Positions 9,675 through 24,355 of a stretch of DNA of 64,000 nucleotides are shown in pieces. The stretch lies in contig CAWZYM010000328.1 of the NCBI GenBank assembly GCA_963966185.1, forward strand, positions 202,501 through 266,500. The letters run 5' to 3'. The position numbers and the translations under genes are program-made. The stretch is from Rhabditoides inermis. Its lineage: Eukaryota > Nematoda > Chromadorea > Rhabditida > Rhabditidae. The stretch's first letter is position 1. Every line of letters begins with the position of its first letter. A model generated the notes under the pieces. The model was not told the DNA's origin, did not search any database, and saw nothing but the letters and a program-made list of their open reading frames with translations.

Positions 9675-12600
9675 TGTCTAGGCAGGACTGGTCTGAATAA
9701 GCTCGCGATTTGTATTTCAACTGAATTTTCCAATCCAGTACGACAAAGTAAGCATGATTTGCATATCAGGGAGAGATAATGGAGTGCTGCGAACAAACTG
9801 GAAAGCGGGGTGGTGAAACTAATCACTTTATTTTGTTCGGGCAGGACTGGTCTGAATGAGCTCGTGATTTGTATTTCAACTGAATTTTCCAATCCAGTAC
9901 GACAAAGTAAGCATAATTTGCATATCAGGGAGAAAGAATGGAGTGCTGCGAACAAACTGGAAAGCGGGTTGGTGAAACTAATCACTTTATTTTGTTCGGG
10001 CAGGACTGGTCTGAATAAGCTCGTGATTTGTATTTCAATTGAATTTTCCAATCCAGTACGACAAAGTAAGCATAATTTGCATATCAGGGAGAGAGAATGG
10101 AGTGCTGCGAACAAACTGGAAAGCGGCTTGGTGAAACTGATCACTTTATTTCGTTCGGGCAGGACTGGTCTGAATAAGCTCGTGGTTTGTATTTGAACTG
10201 AATTTTCCAATCCAGTACGACAAAGTAAGCATGATTTGCTTATCAGGGAGAGAGAATGGAGTGCTGCGAGCAAACTGGAAAGCGGGTTGGTGAAACTAAT
10301 CACTTTATTTTGTTCGGGCAGGACTGGTCTGCATAAGCTCGTGATTTGTATTTCAACTGAATTTTCCAATCCAGTACGACAAAGTAAGCATAATTTGCAT
10401 ATCAGGGAGAGAGAATGGAGTGCTGCGAACAAACTGGAAAGCGGGTTGATGAAACTGATCACTTTATTTTGTTCGGGCAGGACTGGTCTGAGTAAGCTCG
10501 TGATTTGTATTTCAACTGAATTTTCCAATCCAGTACGACAAAGTAAGCATAATTTGCATATCAGGGAGAGAGAATGGAGTGCTGCGAACAAACTGGAAAG
10601 CGGGTTGGTGAAACTAATCACTTTATTTTGTTCCGGCAGGACTGGTCTGAATAAGCTCGTGATTTGTATTTCAACTGAATTTTCCAATCCAGTACGACAA
10701 AGTAAGCATAATTTGCATATCAGGGAGAGAGAATGGAGTGCTGCGAACAAACTGGAAAGCGGGTTGGTGAAACTGATCACTTTATTTTGTTCGGGCAGGA
10801 CTGGTCTGAATAAGCTCGTGATTTGTATTTCAACTGAATTTTCCAATCCAGTACGACAAAGTAAGCATGATTTGCATATCAGGGAGAGAGAATGGAGTGC
10901 TGCGAACAAACTGGAAAGCGGGTTGGTGAAACTAATCACTTTATTTTGTTCGGGCAGGACTGGTCTGAATAAGCTCGTGATTTGTATTTCAACTGAATTT
11001 TCCAATCCAGTACGACAAAGTAAGCATAATTTACATATCAGGGAGAGAGAATGGAGTGCTGCGAACAAACTGGAAAGCGGGTTGGTGAAACTGATCACTT
11101 TATTTTGTTCGGGCAGGACTGGTCTGAATAAGCTCGTGATTTGTATTTCAACTGAATTTTCCAATCCAGTACGACAAAGTAAGCATGATTTGCATATCAG
11201 GGAGAGAGAATGGAGTCTTGCGAACAAACTGGAAAGCGGGTTGGTGAAACTAATCACTTTTATTTGTTCGGGCAGGACTGGTCTGAATAAGCTCGTGATT
11301 TGTATTTCAACTGAATTTTCCAATCCAGTACGACAAAGTAAGCATAATTTGCATATCAGGGAGAGAGAATGGAGTGCTGCGAACAAACTGGAAAGCGGGT
11401 TGATGAAACTGATCACTTTATTTTGTTCGGGCAGGACTGGTCTGAATAAGCTCGTGATTTGTATTTCAACTGAATTTTCCAATCCAGTACGACAAAGTAA
11501 GCATAATTTGCATATAAGGGAGAGAGAATGGAGTGCTGCGAACAAACTGGAAAGCGGGTTGGTGAAACTGATCACTTTATTTTGTTCGGGCAGGACTGGT
11601 CTGAATAAGCTCGTGATTTGTATTTCAACTGAATTTTCCAATCCAGTACGACAAAGTAAGCATAATTTGCATATCAGGGAGAGAGAATGGAGTGCTGCGA
11701 ACAAACTGGAAAGCGGGTTGGTGAAACTGATCATTTTATTTTGTTCGGGCAGGACTGGTCTGAATAAGCTCGTGATTTGTATTTCAACTGAATTTTCCAA
11801 TCCAGTACGACAAAGTAAGCATAATTTGCATATCAGGGAGAGAGAATGGAGTGCTGCGAACAAACTGGAAAGCGGGTTGGTGAAACTGATCACTTTATTT
11901 TGTCTAGGCAGGACTGGTCTGAATAAGCTCGCGATTTGTATTTCAACTGAATTTTCCAATCCAGTACGACAAAGTAAGCATGATTTGCATATCAGGGAGA
12001 GATAATGGAGTGCTGCGAACAAACTGGAAAGCGGGGTGGTGAAACTAATCACTTTATTTTGTTCGGGCAGGACTGGTCTGAATGAGCTCGTGATTTGTAT
12101 TTCAACTGAATTTTCCAATCCAGTACGACAAAGTAAGCATAATTTGCATATCAGGGAGAAAGAATGGAGTGCTGCGAACAAACTGGAAAGCGGGTTGGTG
12201 AAACTAATCACTTTATTTTGTTCGGGCAGGACTGGTCTGAATAAGCTCGTGATTTGTATTTCAATTGAATTTTCCAATCCAGTACGACAAAGTAAGCATA
12301 ATTTGCATATCAGGGAGAGAGAATGGAGTGCTGCGAACAAACTGGAAAGCGGCTTGGTGAAACTGATCACTTTATTTCGTTCGGGCAGGACTGGTCTGAA
12401 TAAGCTCGTGATTTGTATTTGAACTGAATTTTCCAATCCAGTACGACAAAGTAAGCATGATTTGCTTATCAGGGAGAGAGAATGGAGTGCTGCGAGCAAA
12501 CTGGAAAGCGGGTTGGTGAAACTAATCACTTTATTTTGTTCGGGCAGGACTGGTCTGCATAAGCTCGTGATTTGTATTTCAACTGAATTTTCCAATCCAG

Positions 12601-14231
12601 TACGACAAAGTAAGCATAATTTGCATATCAGGGAGAGAGAATGGAGTGCTGCGAACAAACTGGAAAGCGGGTTGATGAAACTGATCACTTTATTTTGTTC
12701 GGGCAGGACTGGTCTGAGTAAGCTCGTGATTTGTATTTCAACTGAATTTTCCAATCCAGTACGACAAAGTAAGCATAATTTGCATATCAGGGAGAGAGAA
12801 TGGAGTGCTGCGAACAAACTGGAAAGCGGGTTGGTGAAACTAATCACTTTATTTTGTTCCGGCAGGACTGGTCTGAATAAGCTCGTGATTTGTATTTCAA
12901 CTGAATTTTCCAATCCAGTACGACAAAGTAAGCATAATTTGCATATCAGGGAGAGAGAATGGAGTGCTGCGAACAAACTGGAAAGCGGGTTGGTGAAACT
13001 GATCACTTTATTTTGTTCGGGCAGGACTGGTCTGAATAAGCTCGTGATTTGTATTTCAACTGAATTTTCCAATCCAGTACGACAAAGTAAGCATGATTTG
13101 CATATCAGGGAGAGAGAATGGAGTGCTGCGAACAAACTGGAAAGCGGGTTGGTGAAACTAATCACTTTATTTTGTTCGGGCAGGACTGGTCTGAATAAGC
13201 TCGTGATTTGTATTTCAACTGAATTTTCCAATCCAGTACGACAAAGTAAGCATGATTTGCATATCAGGGAGAGAGAATGGAGTCTTGCGAACAAACTGGA
13301 AAGCGGGTTGGTGAAACTAATCACTTTTATTTGTTCGGGCAGGACTGGTCTGAATAAGCTCGTGATTTGTATTTCAACTGAATTTTCCAATCCAGTACGA
13401 CAAAGTAAGCATAATTTGCATATCAGGGAGAGAGAATGGAGTGCTGCGAACAAACTGGAAAGCGGGTTGATGAAACTGATCACTTTATTTTGTTCGGGCA
13501 GGACTGGTCTGAATAAGCTCGTGATTTGTATTTCAACTGAATTTTCCAATCCAGTACGACAAAGTAAGCATAATTTGCATATCAGGGAGAGAGAATGGAG
13601 TGCTGCGAACAAACTGGAAAGCGGGTTGGTGAAACTGATCACTTTATTTTGTTCGGGCAGGACTGGTCTGAATAAGCTCGTGATTTGTATTTCAACTGAA
13701 TTTTCCAATCCAGTACGACAAAGTAAGCATAATTTGCATATCAGGGAGAGAGAATGGAGTGCTGCGAACAAACTGGAAAGCGGGTTGGTGAAACTGATCA
13801 TTTTATTTTGTTCGGGCAGGACTGGTCTGAATAAGCTCGTGATTTGTATTTCAACTGAATTTTCCAATCCAGTACGACAAAGTAAGCATAATTTGCATAT
13901 CAGGGAAAGAGAATGGAGTGCTGCGAACACACTGGAAAGCGGGTTGGTGAAACTGATCACTTTATTTTGTTCGGGCAGGACTGGTCTGAATAAGCTCGTG
14001 ATTTGTATTTCAACTGAATTTTCCAATCCAGTACGACAAAGTAAGCATGATTTGCATATCAGGGAGAGAGAATGGAGTGCTGCGAACAAACTGGAAAGCG
14101 GGTTGGTGAAACTAATCACTTTATTTTGTTCGGGCAGGACTGGTCTGAATAAGCTCGTGATTTGTATTTCAACTGAATTTTCCAATCCAGTACGACAAAG
14201 TAAGCATAATTTGCATATCAGGGAGAGAGAA
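9675..14231. repeat. 14-monomer higher-order repeat, two copies (2226 bp period)
   Basis: A distinctive run recurs at exactly 2226 bp (14 x 159). It consists of the TTTTGTCTAGGCAGG monomer (9675, 11901), the AGAGATAATGG stop variant, the GAGAAAGAATGG variant, the TTTCAATTGAA variant, the TTTGAACTG variant, the TTGCTTATC variant and the GTCTGCATAAG variant. The copies stay aligned for about eight monomers. Copy 2 then lacks one monomer and diverges in order. The same run reappears near 21290-21960, 59 monomers plus one base later. Confidence 0.85.
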
Positions 14232-15500
14232 TGGAGTGCTGCGAACAAACTGGAAAGCGGGTTGGTGAAACTGATCACTTTATTTTGTTCGGGCAGGACT
14301 GGTCTGAATAAGCTCGTGATTTGTATTTCAACTGAATTTTCCAATCCAGTACGACAAAGTAAGCATGATTTGCATATCAGGGAGAGAGAATGGAGTCTTG
14401 CGAACAAACTGGAAAGCGGGTTGGTGAAACTAATCACTTTTATTTGTTCGGGCAGGACTGGTCTGAATAAGCTCGTGATTTGTATTTCAACTGAATTTTC
14501 CAATCCAGTACGACAAAGTAAGCATAATTTGCATATCAGGGAGAGAGAATGAAGTGCTGCGAACAAACTGGAAAGCGGGTTGATGAAACTGATCACTTTA
14601 TTTTGTTCGGGCAGGACTGGTCTGAATAAGCTCGTGATTTGTATTTCAACTGAATTTTCCAATCCAGTACGACAAAGTAAGCATAATTTGCATATCAGGG
14701 AGAGAGAATAGAGTGCTGCGAACAAACTGGAAAGCGGGTTGGTGAAACTGATCACTTTATTTTGTTCGGGCAGGACTGGTCTGAATAAGCTCGTGATTTG
14801 TATTTCAACTGAATTTTCCAATCCAGTACGACAAAGTAAGCATAATTTGCATATCAGGGAGAGAGAATGGAGTGCTGCGAACAAACTGGAAAGCGGGTTG
14901 GTGAAACTGATCATTTTATTTTGTTCGGGCAGGACTGGTCTGAATAAGCTCGTGATTTGTATTTCAACTGAATTTTCCAATCCAGTACGACAAAGTAAGC
15001 ATAATTTGCATATCAGGGAAAGAGAATGGAGTGCTGCGAACAAACTGGAAAGCGGGTTGGTGAAACTGATCACTTTATTTTGTTCGGGCAGGACTGGTCT
15101 GAATAAGCTCGTGATTTGTATTTCAACTGAATTTTCCAATCCAGTACGACAAAGTAAGCATAATTTGCATATCAGGGAGAGAGAATGGAGTGCTGCGAAC
15201 AAACTGGAAAGCGGGTTGGTGAAACTGTTCACTTTATTTTGTTCGGGCAGGACTGGTCTGAATAAGCTCGTGATTTGTATTTCAACTGAATTTTCCAATC
15301 CAGTACGACAAAGTAAGCATGATTTGCATATCAGGGAGAGAGAATGGAGTGCTGCGAACAAACTGGAAAGCGGGTTGGTGAAACTAATCACTTTATTTTG
15401 TTCGGGCAGGACTGGTCTGAATGAGCTCGTGATTTGTATTTCAACTGAATTTTCCAATCCAGTACGACAAAGTAAGCATAATTTGCATATCAGGGAGAGA
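13281..15500. repeat. 7-monomer higher-order repeat (1113 bp period)
   Basis: The GAGTCTTGCG variant at 13281 and 14394, each followed by the CACTTTTATTTG variant, the TTGATGAAACTG variant and the TGATCATTTTATT variant, defines a 1113-bp (7 x 159) duplication nested next to the 14-monomer repeat. Confidence 0.75.
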
Positions 15501-18500
15501 GAATGGAGTGCTGCGAACAAACTGAAAAGCGAATTGGTGAAACTAATCACTTTATTTTGTTCGGGCAGGACTGGTCTGAATAAGCTCGTGATTTGTATTT
15601 CAACTGAATTTTCCAATCCAGTACGACAAAGTGAGCTCAATTTGCATATCAGGGAGAGAGAATAGAGTGCTGCGAACAAACTGGAAAACGGGTTGGTGAA
15701 ACTGATCACTTTATTTTGTTCGGGCAGGACTGGTCTGAATAAGCTCGTGATTTGTATTTCAACTGAATTTTCCAATCCAGTACGACAAAGTGAGCTCAAT
15801 TTGCATATCAGGGAGAGAGAATGGAGTGCTGCGAACAAACTGGAAAGCGGGTTGGTGAAACTAATCACTTTATTTTGTTCGGGCAGGACTGGTCTGAATG
15901 AGCTCGTGATTTGTATTTCAACTGAATTTTCCAATCCAGTACGACAAAGTAAGCATAATTTGCATATCAGGGAGAGAGAATGGAGTCTTGCGAACAAACT
16001 GGAAAGCGGGTTGGTGAAACTAATCACTTTATTTTGTTCGGGCAGGACTGGTCTGAATAAGCTCGTGATTTGTATTTCAACTGAATTTTCCAATCCAGTA
16101 CGACAAAGTAAGCATAATTTGCATATCAGGGGGAGAGAATGGAGTGCTGCGAACAAACTGGAAAGCGGGTTGGTGAAACTGATCACTTTATTTTGTTCGG
16201 GCAGGACTGGTCTGAATAAGCTCGTGATTTGTATTTCAACTGAATTTTCCAATCCAGTACGACAAAGTAAGCATAATTTGCATATCAGGGAGAGAGAATG
16301 GAGTGCTGCGAACAAACTGGAAAGCGGGTTGGTGAAACTGATCACTTTATTTTGTTCGGGCAGGACTGGTCTGAATAAGCTCGTGATTTGTATTTCAACT
16401 GAATTTTCCAATCCAGTACGACAAAGTAAGCATAATTTGCATATCAGGGAGAGAGAATGGAGTGCTGCGAACAAACTGGAAAGCGGGTTGGTGAAACTGA
16501 TCACTTTATTTTGTTCGGGCAGGACTGGTCTGAATAAGCTCGTGATTTATATTTCAACTGAATTTTCCAATCCAGTACGACAAAGTAAGCATAATTTGCA
16601 TATCAGGGAGAGAGAATGGAGTGTTGCGAACAAACTGGAAAGCGGGTTGGTGAAACTGATCACTTTATTTTGTTCGGGCAGGACTGGTCTGAATAAGCTC
16701 GTGATTTGTATTTCAACTGAATTTTCCAATCCAGTACGACAAAGTGAGCTCAATTTGCATATCAGGGAGAGAGAAAAGAGTGCTGCGAACAAACTGGAAA
16801 ACGGGTTGGTGAAACTGATCACTTTATTTTGTTCGGGCAGGACTGGTCTGAATAAGCTCGTGATTTGTATTTCAACTGAATTTTCCAATCCAGTACGACA
16901 AAGTAAGCATAATTTGCATATCAGGGAGAGAGAATGGAGTGCTGCGAACAAACTGGAAAGCGGGTTGGTGAAACTGATCACTTTATTTTGTTCGGGCAGG
17001 ACTGGTCTGAATAAGCTCGTGATTTGTATTTCAACTGAATTTTCCAATCCAGTACGACAAAGTGAGCTCAATTTGCATATCAGGGAGAGAGAATAGAGTG
17101 CTGCGAACAAACTGGAAAACGGGTTGGTGAAACTGATCACTTTATTTTGTTCGGGCAGGACTGGTCTGAATAAGCTCGTGATTTGTATTTCAACTGAATT
17201 TTCCAATCCAGTACGACAAAGTGAGCTCAATTTGCATATCAGGGAGAGAGAATGGAGTGCTGCGAACAAACTGGAAAGCGGGTTGGTGAAAACTAATCAC
17301 TTTATTTTGTTCGGGCAGGACTGGTCTGAATAAGCTCGTGATTTGTATTTCAACTGAATTTTCCAATCCAGTACGACAAAGTAAGCATAATTTGCATATC
17401 AGGGAGAGAGAATGGAGTGCTGCGAACAAACTGGAAAGCGGGTTGGTGAAACTGATCACTTTATTTTGTTCGGGCAGGACTGGTCTGAATAAGCTCGTGA
17501 TTTGTATTTCAACTGAATTTTCCAATCCAGTACGACAAAGTAAGCATAATTTGCATATCAGGGAGAGAGAATGGAGTGCTGCGAACAAACTGGAAAGCGG
17601 GTTGGTGAAACTGATCACTTTATTTTGTTCGGGCAGGACTGGTCTGAATAAGCTCGTGATTTGTATTTCAACTGAATTTTCCAATCCAGTACGACAAAGT
17701 GAGCTCAATTTGCATATCAGGGAGAGAGAAAAGAGTGCTGCGAACAAACTGGAAAACGGGTTGGTGAAACTGATCACTTTATTTTGTTCGGGCAGGACTG
17801 GTCTGAATAAGCTCGTGATTTGTATTTCAACTGAATTTTCCAATCCAGTACGACAAAGTAAGCATAATTTGCATATCAGGGAGAGAGAATGGAGTGCTGC
17901 GAACAAACTGGAAAGCGGGTTGGTGAAACTGATCACTTTATTTTGTTCGGGCAGGACTGGTCTGAATAAGCTCGTGATTTGTATTTCAACTGAATTTTCC
18001 AATCCAGTACGACAAAGTGAGCTCAATTTGCATATCAGGGAGAGAGAATAGAGTGCTGCGAACAAACTGGAAAACGGGTTGGTGAAACTGATCACTTTAT
18101 TTTGTTCGGGCAGGACTGGTCTGAATAAGCTCGTGATTTGTATTTCAACTGAATTTTCCAATCCAGTACGACAAAGTGAGCTCAATTTGCATATCAGGGA
18201 GAGAGAATGGAGTGCTGCGAACAAACTGGAAAGCGGGTTGGTGAAACTAATCACTTTATTTTGTTCGGGCAGGACTGGTCTGAATGAGCTCGTGATTTGT
18301 ATTTCAACTGAATTTTCCAATCCAGTACGACAAAGTAAGCATAATTTGCATATCAGGGAGAGAGAATGGAGTCTTGCGAACAAACTGGAAAGCGGGTTGG
18401 TGAAACTAATCACTTTATTTTGTTCGGGCAGGACTGGTCTGAATAAGCTCGTGATTTGTATTTCAACTGAATTTTCCAATCCAGTACGACAAAGTAAGCA

Positions 18501-20276
18501 TAATTTGCATATCAGGGGGAGAGAATGGAGTGCTGCGAACAAACTGGAAAGCGGGTTGGTGAAACTGATCACTTTATTTTGTTCGGGCAGGACTGGTCTG
18601 AATAAGCTCGTGATTTGTATTTCAACTGAATTTTCCAATCCAGTACGACAAAGTAAGCATAATTTGCATATCAGGGAGAGAGAATGGAGTGCTGCGAACA
18701 AACTGGAAAGCGGGTTGGTGAAACTGATCACTTTATTTTGTTCGGGCAGGACTGGTCTGAATAAGCTCGTGATTTGTATTTCAACTGAATTTTCCAATCC
18801 AGTACGACAAAGTAAGCATAATTTGCATATCAGGGAGAGAGAATGGAGTGCTGCGAACAAACTGGAAAGCGGGTTGGTGAAACTGATCACTTTATTTTGT
18901 TCGGGCAGGACTGGTCTGAATAAGCTCGTGATTTGTATTTCAACTGAATTTTCCAATCCAGTACGACAAAGTAAGCATAATTTGCATATCAGGGAGAGAG
19001 AATGGAGTGCTGCGAACAAACTGGAAAGCGGGTTGGTGAAACTGATCACTTTATTTTGTTCGGGCAGGACTGGTCTGAATAAGCTCGTGATTTGTATTTC
19101 AACTGAATTTTCCAATCCAGTACGACAAAGTGAGCTCAATTTGCATATCAGGGAGAGAGAAAAGAGTGCTGCGAACAAACTGGAAAACGGGTTGGTGAAA
19201 CTGATCACTTTATTTTGTTCGGGCAGGACTGGTCTGAATGAGCTCGTGATTTGTATTTCAACTGAATTTTCCAATCCAGTACGACAAAGTAAGCATAATT
19301 TGCATATCAGGGAGAGAGAATGGAGTGCTGCGAACAAACTGGAAAACGGGTTGGTGAAACTCATCACTTTATTTTGTTCGGGCAGGACTGGTCTGAATAA
19401 GCTCGTGATTTGTATTTCAACTGAATTTTCCAATCCAGTACAACAAAGTAAGCATAATTTGCATATCAGGGAGAGAGAATGGAGTGCTGCGAACAAACTG
19501 GAAAGCGGGTTGGTGAAACTGATCACTTTATTTTGTTCGGGCAGGACTGGTCTGAATAAGCTCGTGATTTGTATTTCAACTGAATTTTCCAATCCAGTAC
19601 GACAAAGTAAGCATGATTTGCATATCAGGGAGAGAGAATGGAGTGCTGCGAACAAACTGGAAAGCGGGTTGGTGAAACTAATCACTTTATTTTGTTCGGG
19701 CAGGACTGGTCTGAATAAGCTCGTGATTTGTATTTCAACTGAATTTTCCAATCCAGTACGACAAAGTAAGCGTAATTTGCATATCAGGGAGAGAGAATGG
19801 AGTGATGCGAACAAACTGGAAAGCGGGTTGGTGAAACTGATCACTTTATTTTGTTCGGGCAGGACTGGTCTGAATAAGCTCGTGATTTGTATTTCAACTG
19901 AATTTTCCAATCCAGTACGACAAAGTAAGCATGATTTGCATATCAGGGAGAGAGAATGGAGTGCTGCGAACAAACTGGAAAGCGGGTTGGTGAAACTGAT
20001 CACTTTATTTTGTTCGGGCAGGACTGTTCTGAATAAGCTCGTGATTTGTATTTCAACTGAATTTTCCAATCCAGTACGACAAAGTAAGCATAATTTGCAT
20101 ATCAGGGAGAGAGAATGGAGTGCTGCGAACAAACTGGAAAGCGGGTTGGTGAAACTGATCACTTTATTTTGTTCGGGCAGGACTGGTCTGAATAAGCTCG
20201 TGATTCGTATTTCAACTGAATTTTCCAATCCAGTACGACAAAGTAAGCATGATTTGCATATCAGGGAGAGAGAATG

Positions 20277-21070
20277 AAGTGCTGCGAACAAACTGGAAAG
20301 CGGGTTGGTGAAACTAATCACTTTATTTTGTTCGGGCAGGACTGGTCTGAATAAGCTCGTGATTTGTATTTCAACTGATTTTTTCAATCCAGTACGACAA
20401 AGTAAGCATAATTTGCATATCAGGGAGAGAGAATGGAGTGATGCGAACAAACTGGAAAGCGGGTTGGTGAAACTGATCACTTTATTTTGTTCGGGCAGGA
20501 CTGGTCTGAATAAGCTCGTGATTTGTATTTCAACTGAATTTTCGAATCCAGTACGACAAAGTAAGCATGATTTGCATATCAGGGAGAGAGAATGGAGTGC
20601 TGCGAGCAAACTGGAAAGCGGGTTGGTGAAACTAATCACTTTATTTTGTTCGGGCAGGACTGTTCTGAATAAGCTCGTGATTTGTATTTCAACTGAATTT
20701 TCCAATCCAGTACGACAAAGTAAGCATAATTTGCATATCAGGGAGAGAGAATGAAGTGCTGCGAACAAACTGGAAAGCGGGTTGGTGAAACTAATCACTT
20801 TATTTTGTTCGGGCAGGACTGGTCTGAATAAGCTCGTGATTTGTATTTCAACTGATTTTTTCAATCCAGTACGACAAAGTAAGCATAATTTGCATATCAG
20901 GGAGAGAGAATGGAGTGATGCGAACAAACTGGAAAGCGGGTTGGTGAAACTGATCACTTTATTTTGTTCGGGCAGGACTGGTCTGAATAAGCTCGTGATT
21001 TGTATTTCAACTGAATTTTCGAATCCAGTACGACAAAGTAAGCATGATTTGCATATCAGGGAGAGAGAAT
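20277..21070. repeat. 3-monomer higher-order repeat (477 bp)
   Basis: A trimer marked by AACTGATTTTTTCAATCC, GGAGTGATGCG and TTTTCGAATCC occurs twice 477 bp apart (near 20378 and 20855). The same trimer is amplified further at 27.9-30.0 kb and appears once near 50.17 kb. It therefore moved between distant parts of the array. Confidence 0.8.
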
Positions 21071-24000
21071 GGAGTGCTGCGAACAAACTGGAAAGCGGGT
21101 TGGTGAAACTGATCACTTTATTTTGTTCGGGCAGGACTGGTCTGAATAAGCTCGTGATTTGTATTTCAACTGAATTTTCCAATCCAGTACGACAAAGTAA
21201 GCATAATTTGCATATCAGGGAGAGAGAATGGAGTGCTGCGAACAAACTGGAAAGCGGGTTGGTGAAACTGATCACTTTATTTTGTCTAGGCAGGACTGGT
21301 CTGAATAAGCTCGCGATTTGTATTTCAACTGAATTTTCCAATCCAGTACGACAAAGTAAGCATGATTTGCATATCAGGGAGAGATAATGGAGTGCTGCGA
21401 ACAAACTGGAAAGCGGGGTGGTGAAACTAATCACTTTATTTTGTTCGGGCAGGACTGGTCTGAATGAGCTCGTGATTTGTATTTCAACTGAATTTTCCAA
21501 TCCAGTACGACAAAGTAAGCATAATTTGCATATCAGGGAGAAAGAATGGAGTGCTGCGAACAAACTGGAAAGCGGGTTGGTGAAACTAATCACTTTATTT
21601 TGTTCGGGCAGGACTGGTCTGAATAAGCTCGTGATTTGTATTTCAATTGAATTTTCCAATCCAGTACGACAAAGTAAGCATAATTTGCATATCAGGGAGA
21701 GAGAATGGAGTGCTGCGAACAAACTGGAAAGCGGCTTGGTGAAACTGATCACTTTATTTTGTTCGGGCAGGACTGGTCTGAATAAGCTCGTGATTTGTAT
21801 TTGAACTGAATTTTCCAATCCAGTACGACAAAGTAAGCATGATTTGCTTATCAGGGAGAGAGAATGGAGTGCTGCGAGCAAACTGGAAAGCGGGTTGGTG
21901 AAACTAATCACTTTATTTTGTTCGGGCAGGACTGGTCTGCATAAGCTCGTGATTTGTATTTCAACTGAATTTTCCAATCCAGTACGACAAAGTAAGCATA
22001 ATTTGCATATCAGGGAGAGAGAATGGAGTGCTGCGAACAAACTGGAAAGCGGGTTGATGAAACTGATCACTTTATTTTGTTCGGGCAGGACTGGTCTGAG
22101 TAAGCTCGTGATTTGTATTTCAACTGAATTTTCCAATCCAGTACGACAAAGTAAGCATAATTTGCATATCAGGGAGAGAGAATGGAGTGCTGCGAACAAA
22201 CTGGAAAGCGGGTTGGTGAAACTAATCACTTTATTTTGTTCCGGCAGGACTGGTCTGAATAAGCTCGTGATTTGTATTTCAACTGAATTTTCCAATCCAG
22301 TACGACAAAGTAAGCATAATTTGCATATCAGGGAGAGAGAATGGAGTGCTGCGAACAAACTGGAAAGCGGGTTGGTGAAACTGATCACTTTATTTTGTCT
22401 AGGCAGGACTGGTCTGAATAAGCTCGCGATTTGTATTTCAACTGAATTTTCCAATCCAGTACGACAAAGTAAGCATGATTTGCATATCAGGGAGAGAGAA
22501 TGGAGTCTTGCGAACAAACTGGAAAGCGGGTTGGTGAAACTAATCACTTTATTTTGTTCGGGCAAGACTGGTCTGAATAAGCTCGTGATTTGTATTTCAA
22601 CTGAATTTTCCAATCCAGTACGACAAAGTAAGCATAATTTGCATATCAGGGAGAGAGAATGGAGTGCTGCGAACAAACTGGAAAGCGGGTTGATGAAACT
22701 GATCACTTTATTTTGTTCGGGCAGGACTGGTCTGAATAAGCTCGTGATTTGTATTTCAACTGAATTTTCCAATCCAGTACGACAAAGTAAGCATAATTTG
22801 CATATCAGGGAGAGAGAATAGAGTGCTGCGAACAAACTGGAAAGCGGGTTGATGAAACTGATCACTTTATTTTGTTCGGGCAGGACTGGTCTGAATAAGC
22901 TCGTGATTTGTATTTCAACTGAATTTTCCAATCCAGTACGACAAAGTAAGCATAATTTGCATATCAGGGAGAGAGAATGGAGTGCTGCGAACAAACTGGA
23001 AAGCGGGTTGGTGAAACTGATCATTTTATTTTGTTCGGGCAGGACTGGTCTGAATAAGCTCGTGATTTGTATTTCAACTGAATTTTCCAATCCAGTACGA
23101 CAAAGTAAGCATAATTTGCATATCAGGGAAAGAGAATGGAGTGCTGCGAACAAACTGGAAAGCGGGTTGGTGAAACTGATCACTTTATTTTGTTCGGGCA
23201 GGACTGGTCTGAATAAGCTCGTGATTTGTATTTCAACTGAATTTTCCAATCCAGTACGACAAAGTAAGCATAATTTGCATATCAGGGAGAGAGAATGGAG
23301 TGCTGCGAACAAACTGGAAAGCGGGTTGGTGAAACTGTTCACTTTATTTTGTTCGGGCAGGACTGGTCTGAATAAGCTCGTGATTTGTATTTCAACTGAA
23401 TTTTCCAATCCAGTACGACAAAGTAAGCATGATTTGCATATCAGGGAGAGAGAATGGAGTGCTGCGAACAAACTGGAAAGCGGGTTGGTGAAACTAATCA
23501 CTTTATTTTGTTCGGGCAGGACTGGTCTGAATGAGCTCGTGATTTGTATTTCAACTGAATTTTCCAATCCAGTACGACAAAGTAAGCATAATTTGCATAT
23601 CAGGGAGAGAGAATGGAGTGCTGCGAACAAACTGAAAAGCGAATTGGTGAAACTAATCACTTTATTTTGTTCGGGCAGGACTGGTCTGAATAAGCTCGTG
23701 ATTTGTATTTCAACTGAATTTTCCAATCCAGTACGACAAAGTGAGCTCAATTTGCATATCAGGGAGAGAGAATAGAGTGCTGCGAACAAACTGGAAAACG
23801 GGTTGGTGAAACTGATCACTTTATTTTGTTCGGGCAGGACTGGTCTGAATAAGCTCGTGATTTGTATTTCAACTGAATTTTCCAATCCAGTACGACAAAG
23901 TGAGCTCAATTTGCATATCAGGGAGAGAGAATGGAGTGCTGCGAACAAACTGGAAAGCGGGTTGGTGAAACTGATCACTTTATTTTGTTCGGGCAGGACT

Positions 24001-24355
24001 GGTCTGAATAAGCTCGTGATTTGTATTTCAACTGAATTTTCCAATCCAGTACGACAAAGTGAGCTCAATTTGCATATCAGGGAGAGAGAATGGAGTGCTG
24101 CGAACAAACTGGAAAGCGGGTTGGTGAAACTAATCACTTTATTTTGTTCGGGCAGGACTGGTCTGAATGAGCTCGTGATTTGTATTTCAACTGAATTTTC
24201 CAATCCAGTACGACAAAGTAAGCATAATTTGCATATCAGGGAGAGAGAATGGAGTCTTGCGAACAAACTGGAAAGCGGGTTGGTGAAACTAATCACTTTA
24301 TTTTGTTCGGGCAGGACTGGTCTGAATAAGCTCGTGATTTGTATTTCAACTGAAT

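Noticed and set aside
7280..16504. 3074-codon minus-strand open frame as a giant repetitive protein (also the similar long frames in the other blocks)
   Set aside because: It is the satellite translated. The 53-codon unit has no ATG in consensus, frames end at random one-base changes, and the plus strand is equally open over long stretches.
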